Positions 34,834 to 46,540 of a stretch of 64,000 nt of DNA are shown piece by piece (within the stretch, counting starts at the first letter, position 1; each line of letters begins with the position of its first letter). A program made the translations under genes and the position numbers. The stretch is taken from assembly GCA_015680685.1 (NCBI GenBank), contig MNCI01011925.1:826732-890731 (forward strand), in the 5' to 3' direction. Source of the stretch: Gnetum montanum. Taxonomy: Eukaryota; Streptophyta; Gnetopsida; Gnetales; Gnetaceae. Below the pieces are notes generated by a model. The model made no database searches. It saw nothing but the letters and a program-made list of their open reading frames with translations, and was not told the origin of the DNA.

Positions 34834-36549
34834 TGAAACACCACTAATTTTGGCCTAACACTTTGAAACAAGAACAACTCAAGCCATTTCAAGCAGTCGA
34901 GAGGAAAAATTTGACTAAGGCATGAAACTCAAGTCTAGGTTGCTCAAGCTAGCTTGATCATACTGTTAAGCTAGCTTGTCCTCAGCGTGAGCAGCTCCAA
35001 TAGTTTCAAAATCAAATAAAAAGTCGTCCAAATCTGAGGGTGCAAGCCATCTTCAAGAGCTGTTGATGTCCACTCCAAGTCTCAGCATTCAAGGGTCCAA
35101 ATTTTAAGCCAGACTACATAGTTTTTTGTAGGTCATGCTGGGCAGTCATGCTAGGTGTGACCACAGCGTGACCAACTTTCAGAGCCTCAAAACAACCTCA
35201 AAATAGCCTCAAAATAGCGTCAAAATGCTCTGATTTTGAAGGGACAAGTCACCCTCAAGGTCCATTAATGATTTCTTCAAGTTTCAGCCTCCAGAACTTT
35301 AGATTTTAGCTACAAAAATGCTCATTTTTGTCACTGATGCCTAGGTCACACTAGCAGCATGACCACAACGTGACCAACTTTCAAAAGAATTTAGAAAATT
35401 CTCAACATCAGCAACTCCCAGAAAATTCCAGAAAATGGCAGAAAATTCCAGAAAATTCTCAGCATCAACAACTCTCAGAAAATTCTAGAAAACTCTCAGC
35501 ATTAGAAAATTCTAGAAAATGGTAGAAAATTCTTAGCATCAGCAACTCCTAGAAAATTCTAGAAAACTTAGGGACAAAGAAGTTTCAAGCAAGACAGGTC
35601 GAATTTCCCTTGTACATTTCATTGTAAATCTTCATTTGTGGGATAGTCAGGCCCTCACAGTCTAAATTAAATGTACTTTCATGGGCTTGAATAACCCATA
35701 AATTGTAAAATGTGATGTACTGGTCAATAATGTAGCTTGCCAACACACATCTAACTTGTGCACAACTGTCCAACACACATCCAACTCTCACCAGCATACA
35801 TCCAACTTGAGCACAACTGTCCATTAGACACGTCACTAGATCTACTTTCCTCTCATCTCCCAGCCATTGATTCCATTCTTGAATTCCATGCACGAGCCCG
35901 TCCCAACCCTATAAATACCCTATCAATTCACATAAATCGGGGAGTGGGAGGCAATTGGAGACATTGGCAATTCTGAGAAAGTACAGAACCTGCAATCCTT
36001 GGATGCTTGGCACACCTAATTGTTGGCATCCAAGCATTGTTTACATTCATCACATAATCACGTTACATCACCCTGGGGTTGGGCATTCAACCTGCCATCT
36101 ACACGTAGCTACGCTTTGACCGGTGTGCACATCTTTTCTAAGCAATACATTATTTCCATTTTGTCAACCAAACATTATTTCCATTTTCTATTCTATGTTT
36201 TGTTTACATTTCTACTTACATTCAATTTATGTTCAGTTTACACATTCAGTTTAGTTTATGTCTTGTTTACGCCTTATGTTTACATTTACATCTTACGTCT
36301 CACAACTCATGTTTACATTTTACGTGAATTTACATGTTTTAAGACATCGTTTATGATAACCCCAATGCTAGCCATAGCTTACGCTCTGGGAAGTCCTTGG
36401 TTGATTTACATGCAAACCATCAAGGAACTCTACCTTCGTTTACTTTTCTAGCTTGCCCTCGGGAAAAGGCAAGGTCAACTGTGTCTACCCAACGATCTCT
36501 CGGTGTCTATTTCCCTTCCTTCCTTACACCAAAGATTTAGGTCAGTATA
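34834..36549 (+). repeat. 5' LTR of Ep (1716 bp)
   Basis: Starts TGAAACACCACTAATTTT and ends GGTCAGTATA where the 3' LTR has GGTCAGTACA. Matches 47743-49725 throughout. Shorter mainly because the AAAATTC array (about 35385-35575) is smaller. Confidence 0.85.
35385..35575 (+). repeat. AAAATTCTCAGCATCA array in Ep 5' LTR
   Basis: Imperfect short repeats built from CAGAAAATTC, TCAGCATCA and CAACTCC. The same array spans about 480 bases in the 3' LTR and is not seen in the Em LTR. Confidence 0.75.
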
Positions 36550-36554
36550 GTTTT

Positions 36555-36572
36555 TGGTGCTAGAAGGAGGGC
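36555..36572 (+). other. Primer-binding site of Ep
   Basis: TGGTGCTAGAAGGAGGGC five bases after the LTR. Identical to the second site in G (25595). Starts with TGG as expected for pairing to a tRNA CCA end; which tRNA is unresolved. Confidence 0.65.
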
Positions 36573-36812
36573 CATATTTGCCATTGTGAAAACGTAGATC
36601 ACGCTACATTGTCAAAACTTTTTCATCTTATCTTGTGAATCTAGTGTCCTTGTTGGTCATGTTGAGCTTGTCCTATGAGGTCACACTGAGCTTGTTTTGT
36701 GTCACACTATGGTTTGATCGGTTTAGTCATGCGGTGTTTGTGTCACGCCGGTCACGCTGCAACTGGTTGTAATCCAACTACATTCATCAAGCCCAGTCTA
36801 CCCACGTTCATC

Positions 36813-38969
36813 ATGGAATCCTCCCAAATCAACCTAGTAACACTACCAATTGTTGAAACTTTGAACCCTGTGACTGCTACGGAATCTATAACCATTATTG
36901 AACACATAAATCCTCAAGGTCCTATACGCCAGTTGCTCAGGCTATAGGGCAAAGGCCCTATTGATGCGACTCTTACACCTGAACAGTATAACTTTATCTA
37001 TGTCAAAATCCAAGCCACCCTACCCATTGACCGTGTAGAGAGGGAAGCTAAGCGAGAATATGAATTTATCCACAAAGGAGGAAGTGAGTTCATCCCTTCA
37101 GCATTTGACATAATCTCGCTCTCTGAACAGCATCATAGACTCATATCTTAACTTCCCATGGCTAGAATTCAGGCCTTACAACTACCTCCCATAGAGCCTC
37201 AAGATGAAGAAGATGACTTTGCAGCCCAATTTGAACATGGAGAATCATACCATACCATTAGCCCCCATGCCCATACAAACCCACTATTTCAACCGTTCCT
37301 GGAAGAAACAATATTTCCACCACCAACTTCCTTACGGGAAGTAGCCATTCCCATCCCCATCTTCTCCAAGTCCAACATTCAAACTAATGCATCTACTTCT
37401 GTCATACCATTGCAAACACAATTCCAATAGACTAATGCAGGAATGACTTCTCAACCTCAAGTGATTGGAATGCCATCGGCCATACCTGCTTCCATGTCCA
37501 TCCATTATGTACCTCAAGTGCAAATCCAACAAGCACCAACGATCACTTCACAACCTATGACTGTGCAATGGGTCCCACTAGCTGTTCAGCAGAACCTGTC
37601 TACTTATTACAGTGTACCACATCCCATGATCTCAGCCCCGGATGTCATCCCGCCACAACAAACAACAGTCCAACAACCTCTTTTTCCACAAATGATGCAA
37701 CAATCGAGTCATTATCAATTACCATAAATCCAAACCGCTAGTTTGCCTACCCCCCAAGAATGGGCAGACACACAAAAAATGATGCACTTCTTAGCAGAGA
37801 AATTAAAATGCCTTAAAACTTTGAACAATGAGGAAGTTAAAGTACTAGATTTCTATCAAGATGACCTGATTGACCGCTCAGTTCCACCCTTAACCTTGCC
37901 AAAATGAGTCTCGTTACCTCTGTTGACCAAGTACAATGGAGAGGGAGACCCAAATGCCCACCTAGTGACATTCCGAACCGAAAGTCTTTTGCTTTAGGCA
38001 TGGCCCCATGTAATTCTACGTGTATTTTCTATGTCCTTAGCAAGAAGAGCCTTACACTGGTACCAAGTATTACCTCATAGCTCTATATCTTCTCTAGAGG
38101 ATTTGTTGCACCAATTTGTCACCTGTTTTAAATACAATCTAAAACCTAAAGCCACGTTAGATAGCTTGATCCAAATTAAACACGTGCCTTTAGAGCCAGC
38201 ACAGAAGTTTATCCAAAGATGGAGCGCTGCCCTGAATGAACTTCATGAACCTATTCTTGAAACATATCTGCTTACCATCCTTAAGACGGCCGCAAATGAC
38301 TTCATTAAATCAAAGATTTATTATCTAAAACCCCGTACTTTGAATCAGGCATTTGTACAAATTAAAGACATAGAAGAGGCTGCAAAAATAAGTAATGACC
38401 CAGCCTACTTAACCTTTAGGATCCAACACACAAGGAAATATAAATCCAAAACAATAGTAGCAGCGGTGGTTGAAATAGCCCGACCTAGTCACCCAAGACA
38501 AAAGGAAAAACAACCCACTGTCCCAAACAACTATGAAAGAACCACATCCACTCCTACACCTGAAAATTCTTCAACTAGAAACAACAACATAGGTCATGCC
38601 TATACCTTCGAAAGGAAAGAGCCTACTCAATACATACCATTGTCCATGAAGCCTTCACAACTACTTGATCAACTTCTAAAGGCTAGGCTAATTCAACACA
38701 AACAAATGTCTCTTGAGGCCTTGCAAAGACATGATCGCTTTTGCGAATTAGTAAAAAATCCAACCTTAGCAACAGCCAACGAACCTCTCATTCCAAAAGG
38801 CTTTAGGTTGAATAGGTTTTGTGAATATCACCAACAGTGTGGTCATGGGACTAATTACTTCTTTACGTTGAAACAAGACATACAACGCATGATTGATAGG
38901 GGTGAAGTGGTGTTCGATAAGACAAACCCGATAAGACGCCAAAACCAATCCATGGGGGTCTACAAGTAA
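36813..38969 (+). pseudogene. gag of Ep
   Basis: One reading frame from the ATG (MESSQINLVTLPIVE) to the zinc-finger region with about seven stop codons but no visible frameshift. An acidic segment (EPQDEEDDFAAQFEHG) and Pro/Gln-rich region precede the gag core at 37900-38400 (KYNGEGDPNAHLVTF, ARRALHWYQVLPHSSISSLEDL, FIQRWSAALNEL). The cysteine/histidine motif CEYHQQCGHGTNYFF near 38820 resembles the CxYHxxxGHxTxxC box of Tat gags, with the last Cys changed to Phe. Em has the intact ...GHGTNYC form at 63540-63590. Confidence 0.8.
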
Positions 38970-40523
38970 ACTCTCAATACCAATACCAATGATGCACCAT
39001 ATGTGATTAATACTATCCATGTGGAAGATAGACAAGACGTTCCTCGAAAACCTTTTGTGATTCGCAGGCATTCAAAAAACACACCTACCCCAACATATCC
39101 TCAAACCCCTTTCACCATGTGCATATCCCCCACACTATCAAAACCATTCATCATCCGCATACCTCCTTCGATTGCCACTACAATAAACATACCATCTGAA
39201 AATTGACCCATTCCCTTTGTGGTCTGGGTGCCAAAACACCTTGGCGCACAACCTGCCTCCACTTCTCGACAACCTTTGTGAGAATGTCTTACCGATAGGC
39301 TAATAAGAGAGTGCCTGGAAAGAGAAAAAAGAGAGCACATCGAGAGAGAAAACTATGGACATGAATTAGGATGGCCAAAGCCTACACCGCTAAGTGCCAT
39401 TCCCATGAGTCCATCCATTAATGAGCCTAGTACAAGTCATCAAAACAAAGATGATGTCGTGAGTCATATCCCAAACCCAGCATTCTAAGCTACTAATGTA
39501 AAAACCCCTCCACAAGAAATATGAATGCTGGGTCAAATGGACCAAATCTCTACAAATAAGAATGTCTGAAATGGTAAAGACCTAGAAAATGCGTTGACCC
39601 AGGTCACACAAGCCTTAAAACAAAAGAATACTTCTTTAAGTTTGTATGACCTAGTAATGACTTCACTAGTACATCGAGAGGCTCTCGTACGGATGTTAAC
39701 TTCAATTCCTGTTAGTGAGGATCTTCCTACAGATGAACCATCCATTTATGCAGTATTATTTCCACAACTTCAGGAATTGAAGACTATATCCCTAGAGTTT
39801 CACACTAAGGACATTAAGCTAGATGAGAAAATAGGGGAAGTCACAACAACCCCTATGTTCATAACAATAAAAATTAATCATTTCAAGATACGTAGGGTGC
39901 ATGTCAATGATGGTGTGGCAACCAATGCAATACCTTTTTCCATCATTGAAAAACTAGGACTTACTGAACAAGTATAGCCCACGAAAATCTCTTTTCTAAA
40001 ATCCTTCAGTGGTTCCCATGTTGGAGTGAGAGGTATGGTCACCTTGGATTTCATAGCTGGGGACCAATTCCCCACATCAGCTGAATTCATAATAGTTGAT
40101 GAAATGCTAGGATTTAATCTGATCCTAGGACGTCCCTAGCTAGCTCAACTTAAAGTCGTATCCTCTCCAATCCATCAAGAGATCCACCTGCCTTACGAGG
40201 GTGCTGAGATCATCATATATGGAGATGAAATAGTACCACCTACTTCCTCAAACCCTAGAGTAAATAAGGAATCAAAAATTGAATTCACTAAGTCTAAGCA
40301 AGGCACCATGAGCATACTTCAAAACATAACTCCAACGTTGACTTTTACCGAAACTAGAGAAACACTAGACAATACAAACATAAGCACCATTCCTACCGAT
40401 GTCTCTTGGTTGGAATTACCCTTTGATATCATCGATGAAGGAGAAGGTGAATATAAAATCTTACCCGCATGCTCAACCCCACATGTTAAACTACAAAGGA
40501 TCAAAAAGCAACTCAATAAATAG
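38970..40523 (+). pseudogene. Protease region of Ep
   Basis: Continues the gag frame through a Pro/Thr-rich linker and a charged segment (LEREKREHIEREN). Aspartic protease-like core near 39840-40140: RRVHVNDGVATNAIPF, where Em reads RRVHVDDSAATNVIPF, then GFNLILGRP followed by a stop. The C-terminal tail ends at 40523 with VKLQRIKKQLNK, conserved in Em. The likely active-site Asp-Ser/Thr-Gly is worn in both copies. Confidence 0.7.
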
Positions 40524-41039
40524 AATTAAAACTACGCAATGTCTGAAATGATGTTAAACTACGAAATGTATGAAATGACGTTAAACTACCTTTGGCCCAC
40601 CATGGCATAAAACTAGTAATACTTTCTTTCTTTAACAACAGATGCAACCGTCCATCAAGAATTTAAACTGATGTACCAAGCTCGAAATAGCTTTAAACTA
40701 GAACCAACAAGTTACAGATTTATGAACTCTCGTCATTTTACATTGAATTTTCGCTTACAAGTTATGATTTAGATTCTTGCATGGTCGTTGCCTCCTTTTC
40801 CAAGTATTTACCTTACATCTCGCTTTACACTTTAGAAATTTATGTTACATTTAGTTGCACCATATATTCGAGAAAACAAAGAAAAACAATAAAAAACATG
40901 AAAAATAACAAAAATATTTACATAAAACATCAAGATAACAAAGGAATACAACCATTTTATACCACAATTAAATTCAGACCATTACATCAGTCTTTATACA
41001 TTCCATCAAACATAAAAAAAAACATCAAAAGGCTTAAGC
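40524..41039 (+). other. Ep spacer 1 with TTAAACT motif repeats
   Basis: No ORF of weight. Contains repeats of ATG(G)C(A)T(A)AAACTA-like text (about 40552, 40577, 40601, 40690), related to the 38-bp array at 46061. Em has the equivalent, on the other strand, at about 61640-61900. Confidence 0.55.
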
Positions 41040-41395
41040 TTGACTAATGCAAAGCTCATAAGTGGGGTTGATCCCCAAGATCCTCTCCCTCAGCGAGGCC
41101 TCCCTCCACTCTAATTAGTCTCTCATCGATATCAGTGATGAAGGCTAGTACGTCCTATGTAGCCCTGGGCAAAACAGTCTCAATAATATCACAAGCAATC
41201 TATTCACTTAGATGAGACCATGTGGCAACACTAAAATTTTATAATATAAATGACAAGAACGAACTAGCGCCAGGACGAAACCATATTGCATGGGGTCCAA
41301 CTCACATGTCATAAGGGGGTGTGTCTGGCCCAAGGGGGCCAAACCAAGCTAGTACCCCAACGAGCTCAATAACAAGGAGAGAAGATTTAGGTCCC
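41040..41395 (-). pseudogene. Remnant of antisense gene in Ep (first exon fused to last part)
   Basis: Minus strand matches the Em antisense gene. 41395 down to about 41100 corresponds to 57550-57853 (reading PKSSLLVIELVGVLAWFG and GPDTPPYDM, then a stop right after the ATG at 41307). About 41090 down to 41040 corresponds to 61257-61310 (GAGGATCTTGGGGA). About 3.4 kb in between is missing, joined at a short GAGG-type overlap. So both copies of the family once carried the full gene. Confidence 0.75.
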
Positions 41396-42536
41396 CTACA
41401 CATAACCGAAAAATTGGGTAAGTGAAAATCCAAGAACTAGCAACAGATCAACATTACATAAAAACAAAAAAAAATCGTATAAACAAATGTAACACCCCAT
41501 GAGGTGAAGTGTAATCTTATGGTTACTAAGGCACATTGAAATTAGTTACAGAGCAAATCCATGTTTAAAATCCCAGAAAAACAATGTAAACAATTTAAAA
41601 TCTAGAAATCATTGAACATCTTCACGAAAAGCCCAGGATTGAAAATTCCAAATTCAAAACCACATTGCCTTGGACAAAAATCCAAAACCCATAGTCACGC
41701 TGCCTAGGAAAAAATTGGAAAATTTCAGTCACACTACCCAAGAAAAAAAATTGAAAATTTAGTAACGTTACCCAAAAAAAATTTAGGGGCAAAGAATTTA
41801 CTTATGCAGGGCCTTCTTTCACGATGGAACCCTAATTTGGGGTAGACATTGGAGGAGATCTTCACTCTCCTTCACGAACGCTAGGGCTGCCTGCTTCCTC
41901 CCCTTGCCCCCAGTTGCCTTCTCCTTGCCCTTGTCTTTCATGGTCACGGCACGCTGACGCTAACACTGATGCCTTGTTCACGTTGCACCCTAGAACTTAC
42001 GCTGTTCTCCCAATCACCCAGCAACTCGCAATCACCAAAATGAGGCTTTCTTTTTCAAAATCATCTTTCTATTCCTTCCTAATAATTTAATTTTATTTAT
42101 TCGATTTTTGGCCATTTTATTTTAATTCATCTTCTCATTTTAACTACATGTTGTTGTCCAAAGCTATCTTTTGCCTTATGCTTGCCAAAATTTCTTTGCC
42201 ATTCCAATCCCCCAAAATTTGACCCAAAACTTCTTATGGACAAAGGAGGAAAGTGCTAAAAAATAAACGAAAATAAATAACCATAAAAACACTTGAAAAT
42301 TTCATAAAATTTTAAAATCTCTACAACCTTATTGTCCACTCAAAAATTTAAGTATAAGAAATTTAAAATTTAAAAATAGTGCAAATGGCAAGTCAACATC
42401 CAGCCCAGTATGACCTTAAACTACCATATCTTCCATCGCATCTCCTAAATTTGTTAGTGCACGGCTTAATTATCCTATGTTTGTTTACACTTTGTAACTC
42501 TCCTATTGAGTGTCTCTTACTTTGCTCCTGTTTTAA
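41396..42536 (+). other. Ep spacer 2 between antisense remnant and RT
   Basis: No ORF. Matches Em 55500-56300 and more loosely the 5' region of the antisense gene. Contains short repeats of GTCACGCTGCC and CACACTACCC (41690-41770), several ACGCTG/CACG words near 41945-42000, and a TTAAACTA motif near 42417. In Ogre elements this position holds an intron, but I did not identify splice sites. Confidence 0.5.
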
Positions 42537-43589
42537 TTGGTAGGAGTGAACACCATGGCCACCAACAACATCCTCTCAATATTGTCTCTCAATGGACAAT
42601 ACAGAGATGTAGAAAGAGCGATCTACCTAGAATCTTTAAATCTAAATCCATCCACCTATACCGATTTGATAGCCTCCACTCAAGAAACATCAGACTGGCC
42701 TAAAAACGTAGCTAAAATTCTAGATTTAGAAGCTACCAATATCACTGAAGATCCTATGGTTGAAATCCCCATTACCACAGTCAATGATGAAGTTAGAACC
42801 TTGAAATTAAGTGCCTTACTAGATCCACAACTCATAGGTGACATCACTCAATTTTTAAAAGACAACATAAAAATGTTCGCATGGTCATATACAGACATGC
42901 TGGGACTAGACCCCCGGATCATCCAACATAACATTATTCTTAATGAAAAAATTAAACCAGTAAAACAAAAAGCACGAAAGGTTAGACCCAAAGTGGCATT
43001 AGCAGTCTGTGCTGAGATCACAAAGCTCTACCAAGCCGGTTTCATCCAAGTCGTTGACTATTCTGATTGGGTATCAAACATTGTTGGAGTTCCCAAGAAG
43101 AATAGTAGTATACGCATATGCATTGACTTCCATGATCTCAATATAACCACTATAAAAGATAATTTCCTGTTACCTAGTATTGATCAACTTATTGACACAA
43201 CTGCTAGGCATGCACTATTGTCGTTTATGGACGAATTTTTGGGCTACAATCAAATAAGAATTAATCCAGAGCATCAACTGAGGCCAACTTTTATGACATC
43301 TTGGGGGAAATTTTCTTATATGATGATGTCATTTGGCCTTAAAAATGCAGGTGCTATATATCAACGAGCAATGACATACATATTTAGTGACTACATGTTC
43401 AATTTTCTCAATGATTATGTTGATGATATAATGGTCAAGTCTAAAACAACTGAACAACATGCAAAAGATCTAGACTTAGTGCTTAAACGTTGTCTCAAAT
43501 ATGACCTTAGGCTCAACCCAAAAAAGTATGTCTTCGGTGTTAAAAGGGGCAAAATTCTTGGTTTCCTAGTTTTCGAAACAGGGATATAG
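42537..43589 (+). CDS. Reverse transcriptase of Ep (Tat type)
   Basis: 350 open codons. N-terminal part is a family-specific linker (ATNITEDPMVEIPI). RT motifs in order: KQKARKVRPKVALAV, KLYQAGFIQ, WVSNIVGVPKKN, IRICIDFHDLN, LPSIDQLID, LSFMDEFLGYNQIRI (first catalytic Asp region), MMSFGLKNAGAIYQRAM, YVDDIMVKS (catalytic YxDD intact), LRLNPKKYVFGVKRGKILGF. Ends at a TAG; the frame continues into RNase H. Tat/Ogre lineage by wording of these motifs. Confidence 0.85.
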   Translation: MVGVNTMATNNILSILSLNGQYRDVERAIYLESLNLNPSTYTDLIASTQETSDWPKNVAKILDLEATNITEDPMVEIPITTVNDEVRTLKLSALLDPQLIGDITQFLKDNIKMFAWSYTDMLGLDPRIIQHNIILNEKIKPVKQKARKVRPKVALAVCAEITKLYQAGFIQVVDYSDWVSNIVGVPKKNSSIRICIDFHDLNITTIKDNFLLPSIDQLIDTTARHALLSFMDEFLGYNQIRINPEHQLRPTFMTSWGKFSYMMMSFGLKNAGAIYQRAMTYIFSDYMFNFLNDYVDDIMVKSKTTEQHAKDLDLVLKRCLKYDLRLNPKKYVFGVKRGKILGFLVFETGI

Positions 43590-44672
43590 GTAGACCTCGA
43601 TAAGGTTAAAGCGATAACCAATATGCAACCACCAAGAAACCTTACTGAACTACGTAGCCTCCAAGGTAGGCTACAATTCATTAGATGCTTTATCAAAAGG
43701 CTGACGGATAAGTTGAGTCCCATGCAACATCTATTACAAAAGAATTTACATTTTCAATGGACTCAACAATGCCAAGAAGTGTTTAAGAACATAAAACAAG
43801 AGTTGGCCTAGCTACCAACTGTTTATCCTCCACAGAGTGACAAACCTTTCTACATCTATCTTGCAACTTTTGGTTCCTCCATCGCATCCATGCTTTGTCA
43901 AAAACATCAAGATGGGGCCGAGATCCCTATATATTATCTAAGCCATGCTTTAATAGCCTATGAACAACAATAAAACGACATAGAAAAATCATGCCTCACC
44001 CTCATCTACTCCTTGAAGAAATGGTGGCATTATCTCTTCCGTAATCAGGTTTACATCATTTGCAAGGATAATGTTCTTCGTACCATCACTAATAACATCT
44101 ATGAGTCAATTAGGTTAGCTAGGTGGAAAGTGATGATCGCAGAGTTTGATTTACACTATGTCACTCAATCTTCCACAAAAGGTCAAGCAATAGCCATGCA
44201 ACTAACCCTCTCGCTGATGCACGATCAAGCAACGATAAACCTCGAATTCCCAGATGAAAATGTTAATAGTGTAGACACTGTACCTGATAACTACGAGGTA
44301 ATCCTCTACTTCGATGGGGCTTCAACCTCTCATGGAGGAAGTGCTGTAGCCATTTTAACATACCCCTCTAGAGAAATCCAACCTTTCGCCTATTGCTTAA
44401 TCTTTCCTTGCACCAATAATGTAGCAAGAATATGAAGGTCTTCTTAGAGGCCTTCAAGTAGCATTAACTTTGGGAATCTCACGCCTTATGGTTTGAGGTG
44501 ATTTACAATTAGTTATTAATCAAGTCACTGAGGTATACGCATGCAAAGCTCTCCATTTGCAACCGTATTGTGATTTGACTAAACATCTAGTGAGGCAACT
44601 AGTAGAAGTGGATATATAACACATCCCTAAAAGCGAAAACATCGTTGTTGATGCACTCGCCACACTAGCCTT
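43590..44672 (+). pseudogene. RNase H and archaeal-type RNase H of Ep
   Basis: First RNase H at about 43590-44200: LTELRSLQGRLQFIRCFI connection, FYIYLATFGSSIASMLCQ, IYYLSHALIAYEQQ, KKWWHYLF, DNVLRTITNNI. Second RNase H at about 44280-44672: ILYFDGASTSHGGSAVAIL (Asp), then EYEGLLRGLQ (Glu, after a frameshift near 44430), LQLVINQV, HIPKSENIVVDALATLA (Asp). The double RNase H is typical of Tat elements. Several stops and one frameshift. Confidence 0.8.
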
Positions 44673-46033
44673 AAACATGACACCTGAAATGTTCCATGCA
44701 TTACCTAGTTCTATAACCAGTTGTGCCAAACCTATAATTAACATTCTAAATGAAGTAGCTATAGCATCTATTAGTACAACACACGCAATAGAATGGTATG
44801 ATGACGTAAAAGAGTATCTTCTAAGAGGTGAACCTCCACAACACTTGACAAATGCTCAAAAGGACACCGTACAAAAATGTTCCTGCCAATACACATTAAT
44901 AGGAGACACCTTATGTCGTAAATCATATGAAGGTATTCTGCTAATGCGCGTTAGTAGCACTGATGGTCAAATGATCGTAGAACAAATCCATGAAGGACTT
45001 TGTGGAGGACACATAGCACCTAAAGCAATGGCAACAAAGATTAGACACTTAGGTTACTACTGGCCACACATGGAATATGATTGCGTCTCCAACATCAAAA
45101 CATGTGACATTTTCCAAAAGCATGGTAATCTAATACATGTACCACCTAACGAATTGCATACCGCACAAATCACATGGCCATTCCAAAAATGGGGTTTAGA
45201 ATTAATTGGACCAATAACGCCATCATCTTTAGCAGGCCATAGCTTCATTATTACTGCAATTAAATATTTCACAAAGTGGGTGGAAGTTATTCCTCTTAGG
45301 AAGACCACGGAAAAACACATTTGCACCTTCATAATGGAAAATATCATGACTTTTTTTTGGTATTCCAATGACCATCGTTATTGACAATGGGCCACAATTC
45401 AGCAGTGCAAATACCAAAAGCTTTTGTGAAAGTCTGGGCATTAAACAAGCGTTTTCATCACCTTACTACCCACAAAGCAATGGTCAAGTAGATGCTACAA
45501 ACAAAACTATCATCATGGTGCTCAAAAAGACGCTGAATCAGAGCAAGAAACGATGGCATGAATAATTAGTCTATGCATTGTGGGCTTATAGAACGACACA
45601 TCGAACATTCACAGGTAAAACTCCATATAGTCTTGTATATGGATCTGAAGCTGTTTTACCTTTAGAATTGCAAGTTCCCTCATTGCGGATAACTCTCTCC
45701 GGCCTCCTCGATAAAAGTCAAAACAATGAACTAGGCATCGCCGACCTTGACTCGGTAGAGGAGGAACGTGTACGAACACTTGATCAAACTGAATGGTACC
45801 AAAAACAACAAAGGCAAAGGCACAAGCATGATCTTCATAAATGCCCAATCAAAGAAGGAGATCTAGTCCTTAAGGCTGCCCAAGAACATCCAAATAAATT
45901 CTCAGCCAACTGGCAAGGGCCTTACCTAGTAACCAAGGCATACAAAAATGGAGCATTCAAACTTGCTGACATGGACAGAAACGAGTTTGCCAATCCTACA
46001 AACCACTTATGCTTCAAAAGGTACTATGTCTAA
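44673..46033 (+). pseudogene. Integrase of Ep
   Basis: Zinc finger IHEGLCGGHIAPKAM ... CDIFQKH (second Cys lost to Phe). Core: WGLELIGPI, where the first catalytic Asp reads Glu (Em keeps WGLDLIGPI); KYFTKWVEVIPL; a frameshift at the T-run near 45350; IDNGPQFSSA (second Asp kept); SNGQVDATNKTI, third acid Glu to Asp. C-terminal part 45578-46033 (ALWAYRTTHRT with a stop before it, NWQGPYLVTKAYKNGAFKL) runs to a TAA at 46031. No chromodomain, as expected for Tat. Confidence 0.85.
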
Positions 46034-46060
46034 CAAACTTGAGGTATGTCATAGTCCTTG

Positions 46061-46326
46061 CATCATGACTTAAAACTGAAATCACATAGTAGTCTTGGCA
46101 TCATGACTTAAAACTAATACCATAGAGTAGTCTTGGCATCATGACTTAAAACTGATACCACAGAATAGTGCTGGCATTATGACTTAAAACTGATACCACA
46201 GAATAGGCCTAGCATCATGACTTAAAACTGATACCACAGAGTAGCCTTGGCATCATGACTTAAAACTGATACCATAGAGTAGTCCTAGCATCATGACTTA
46301 AAACTAATACCACAGAGCTCTGTCTG
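46061..46326 (+). repeat. 38-bp tandem array after Ep integrase
   Basis: Seven units with core CATCATGACTTAAAACTG followed by ATACCACAGAGTAG. Unit starts 46061, 46099, 46137 and so on. Looser versions (CCATGACATGAAACTAG, CACTACGATGCTAAACTGG) continue to about 46540. The mirror array in Em is at about 51780-52012. Confidence 0.85.
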
Positions 46327-46540
46327 GTATAACACTAAACTACTACATCCGTACGCCATGACATGAAACTAGCATCCAGAGTCCACTAAGACTATAAACT
46401 AGTTTGCCTCTTCACAGTCCGCTATGACTATAAACTAGCAATGCATCGTCCACTACGATGCTAAACTGGTGTCGTCCAAGGGGTATGATGTGAAACTAAT
46501 CCACAACAGTTCACTAAGACTATAAACTGGTGACATCATC

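Noticed and set aside
36020-36451. 143-residue ORF with hydrophobic stretches in the Ep 5' LTR
   Set aside because: Lies in the LTR R/U5 part and the 3' LTR copy (49363-49716) reads in a different pattern. T-rich LTR sequence gives false membrane segments.
46061-46326. CRISPR-like array of 38-bp units
   Set aside because: Units are contiguous tandem repeats without unique spacers, in a plant retroelement.
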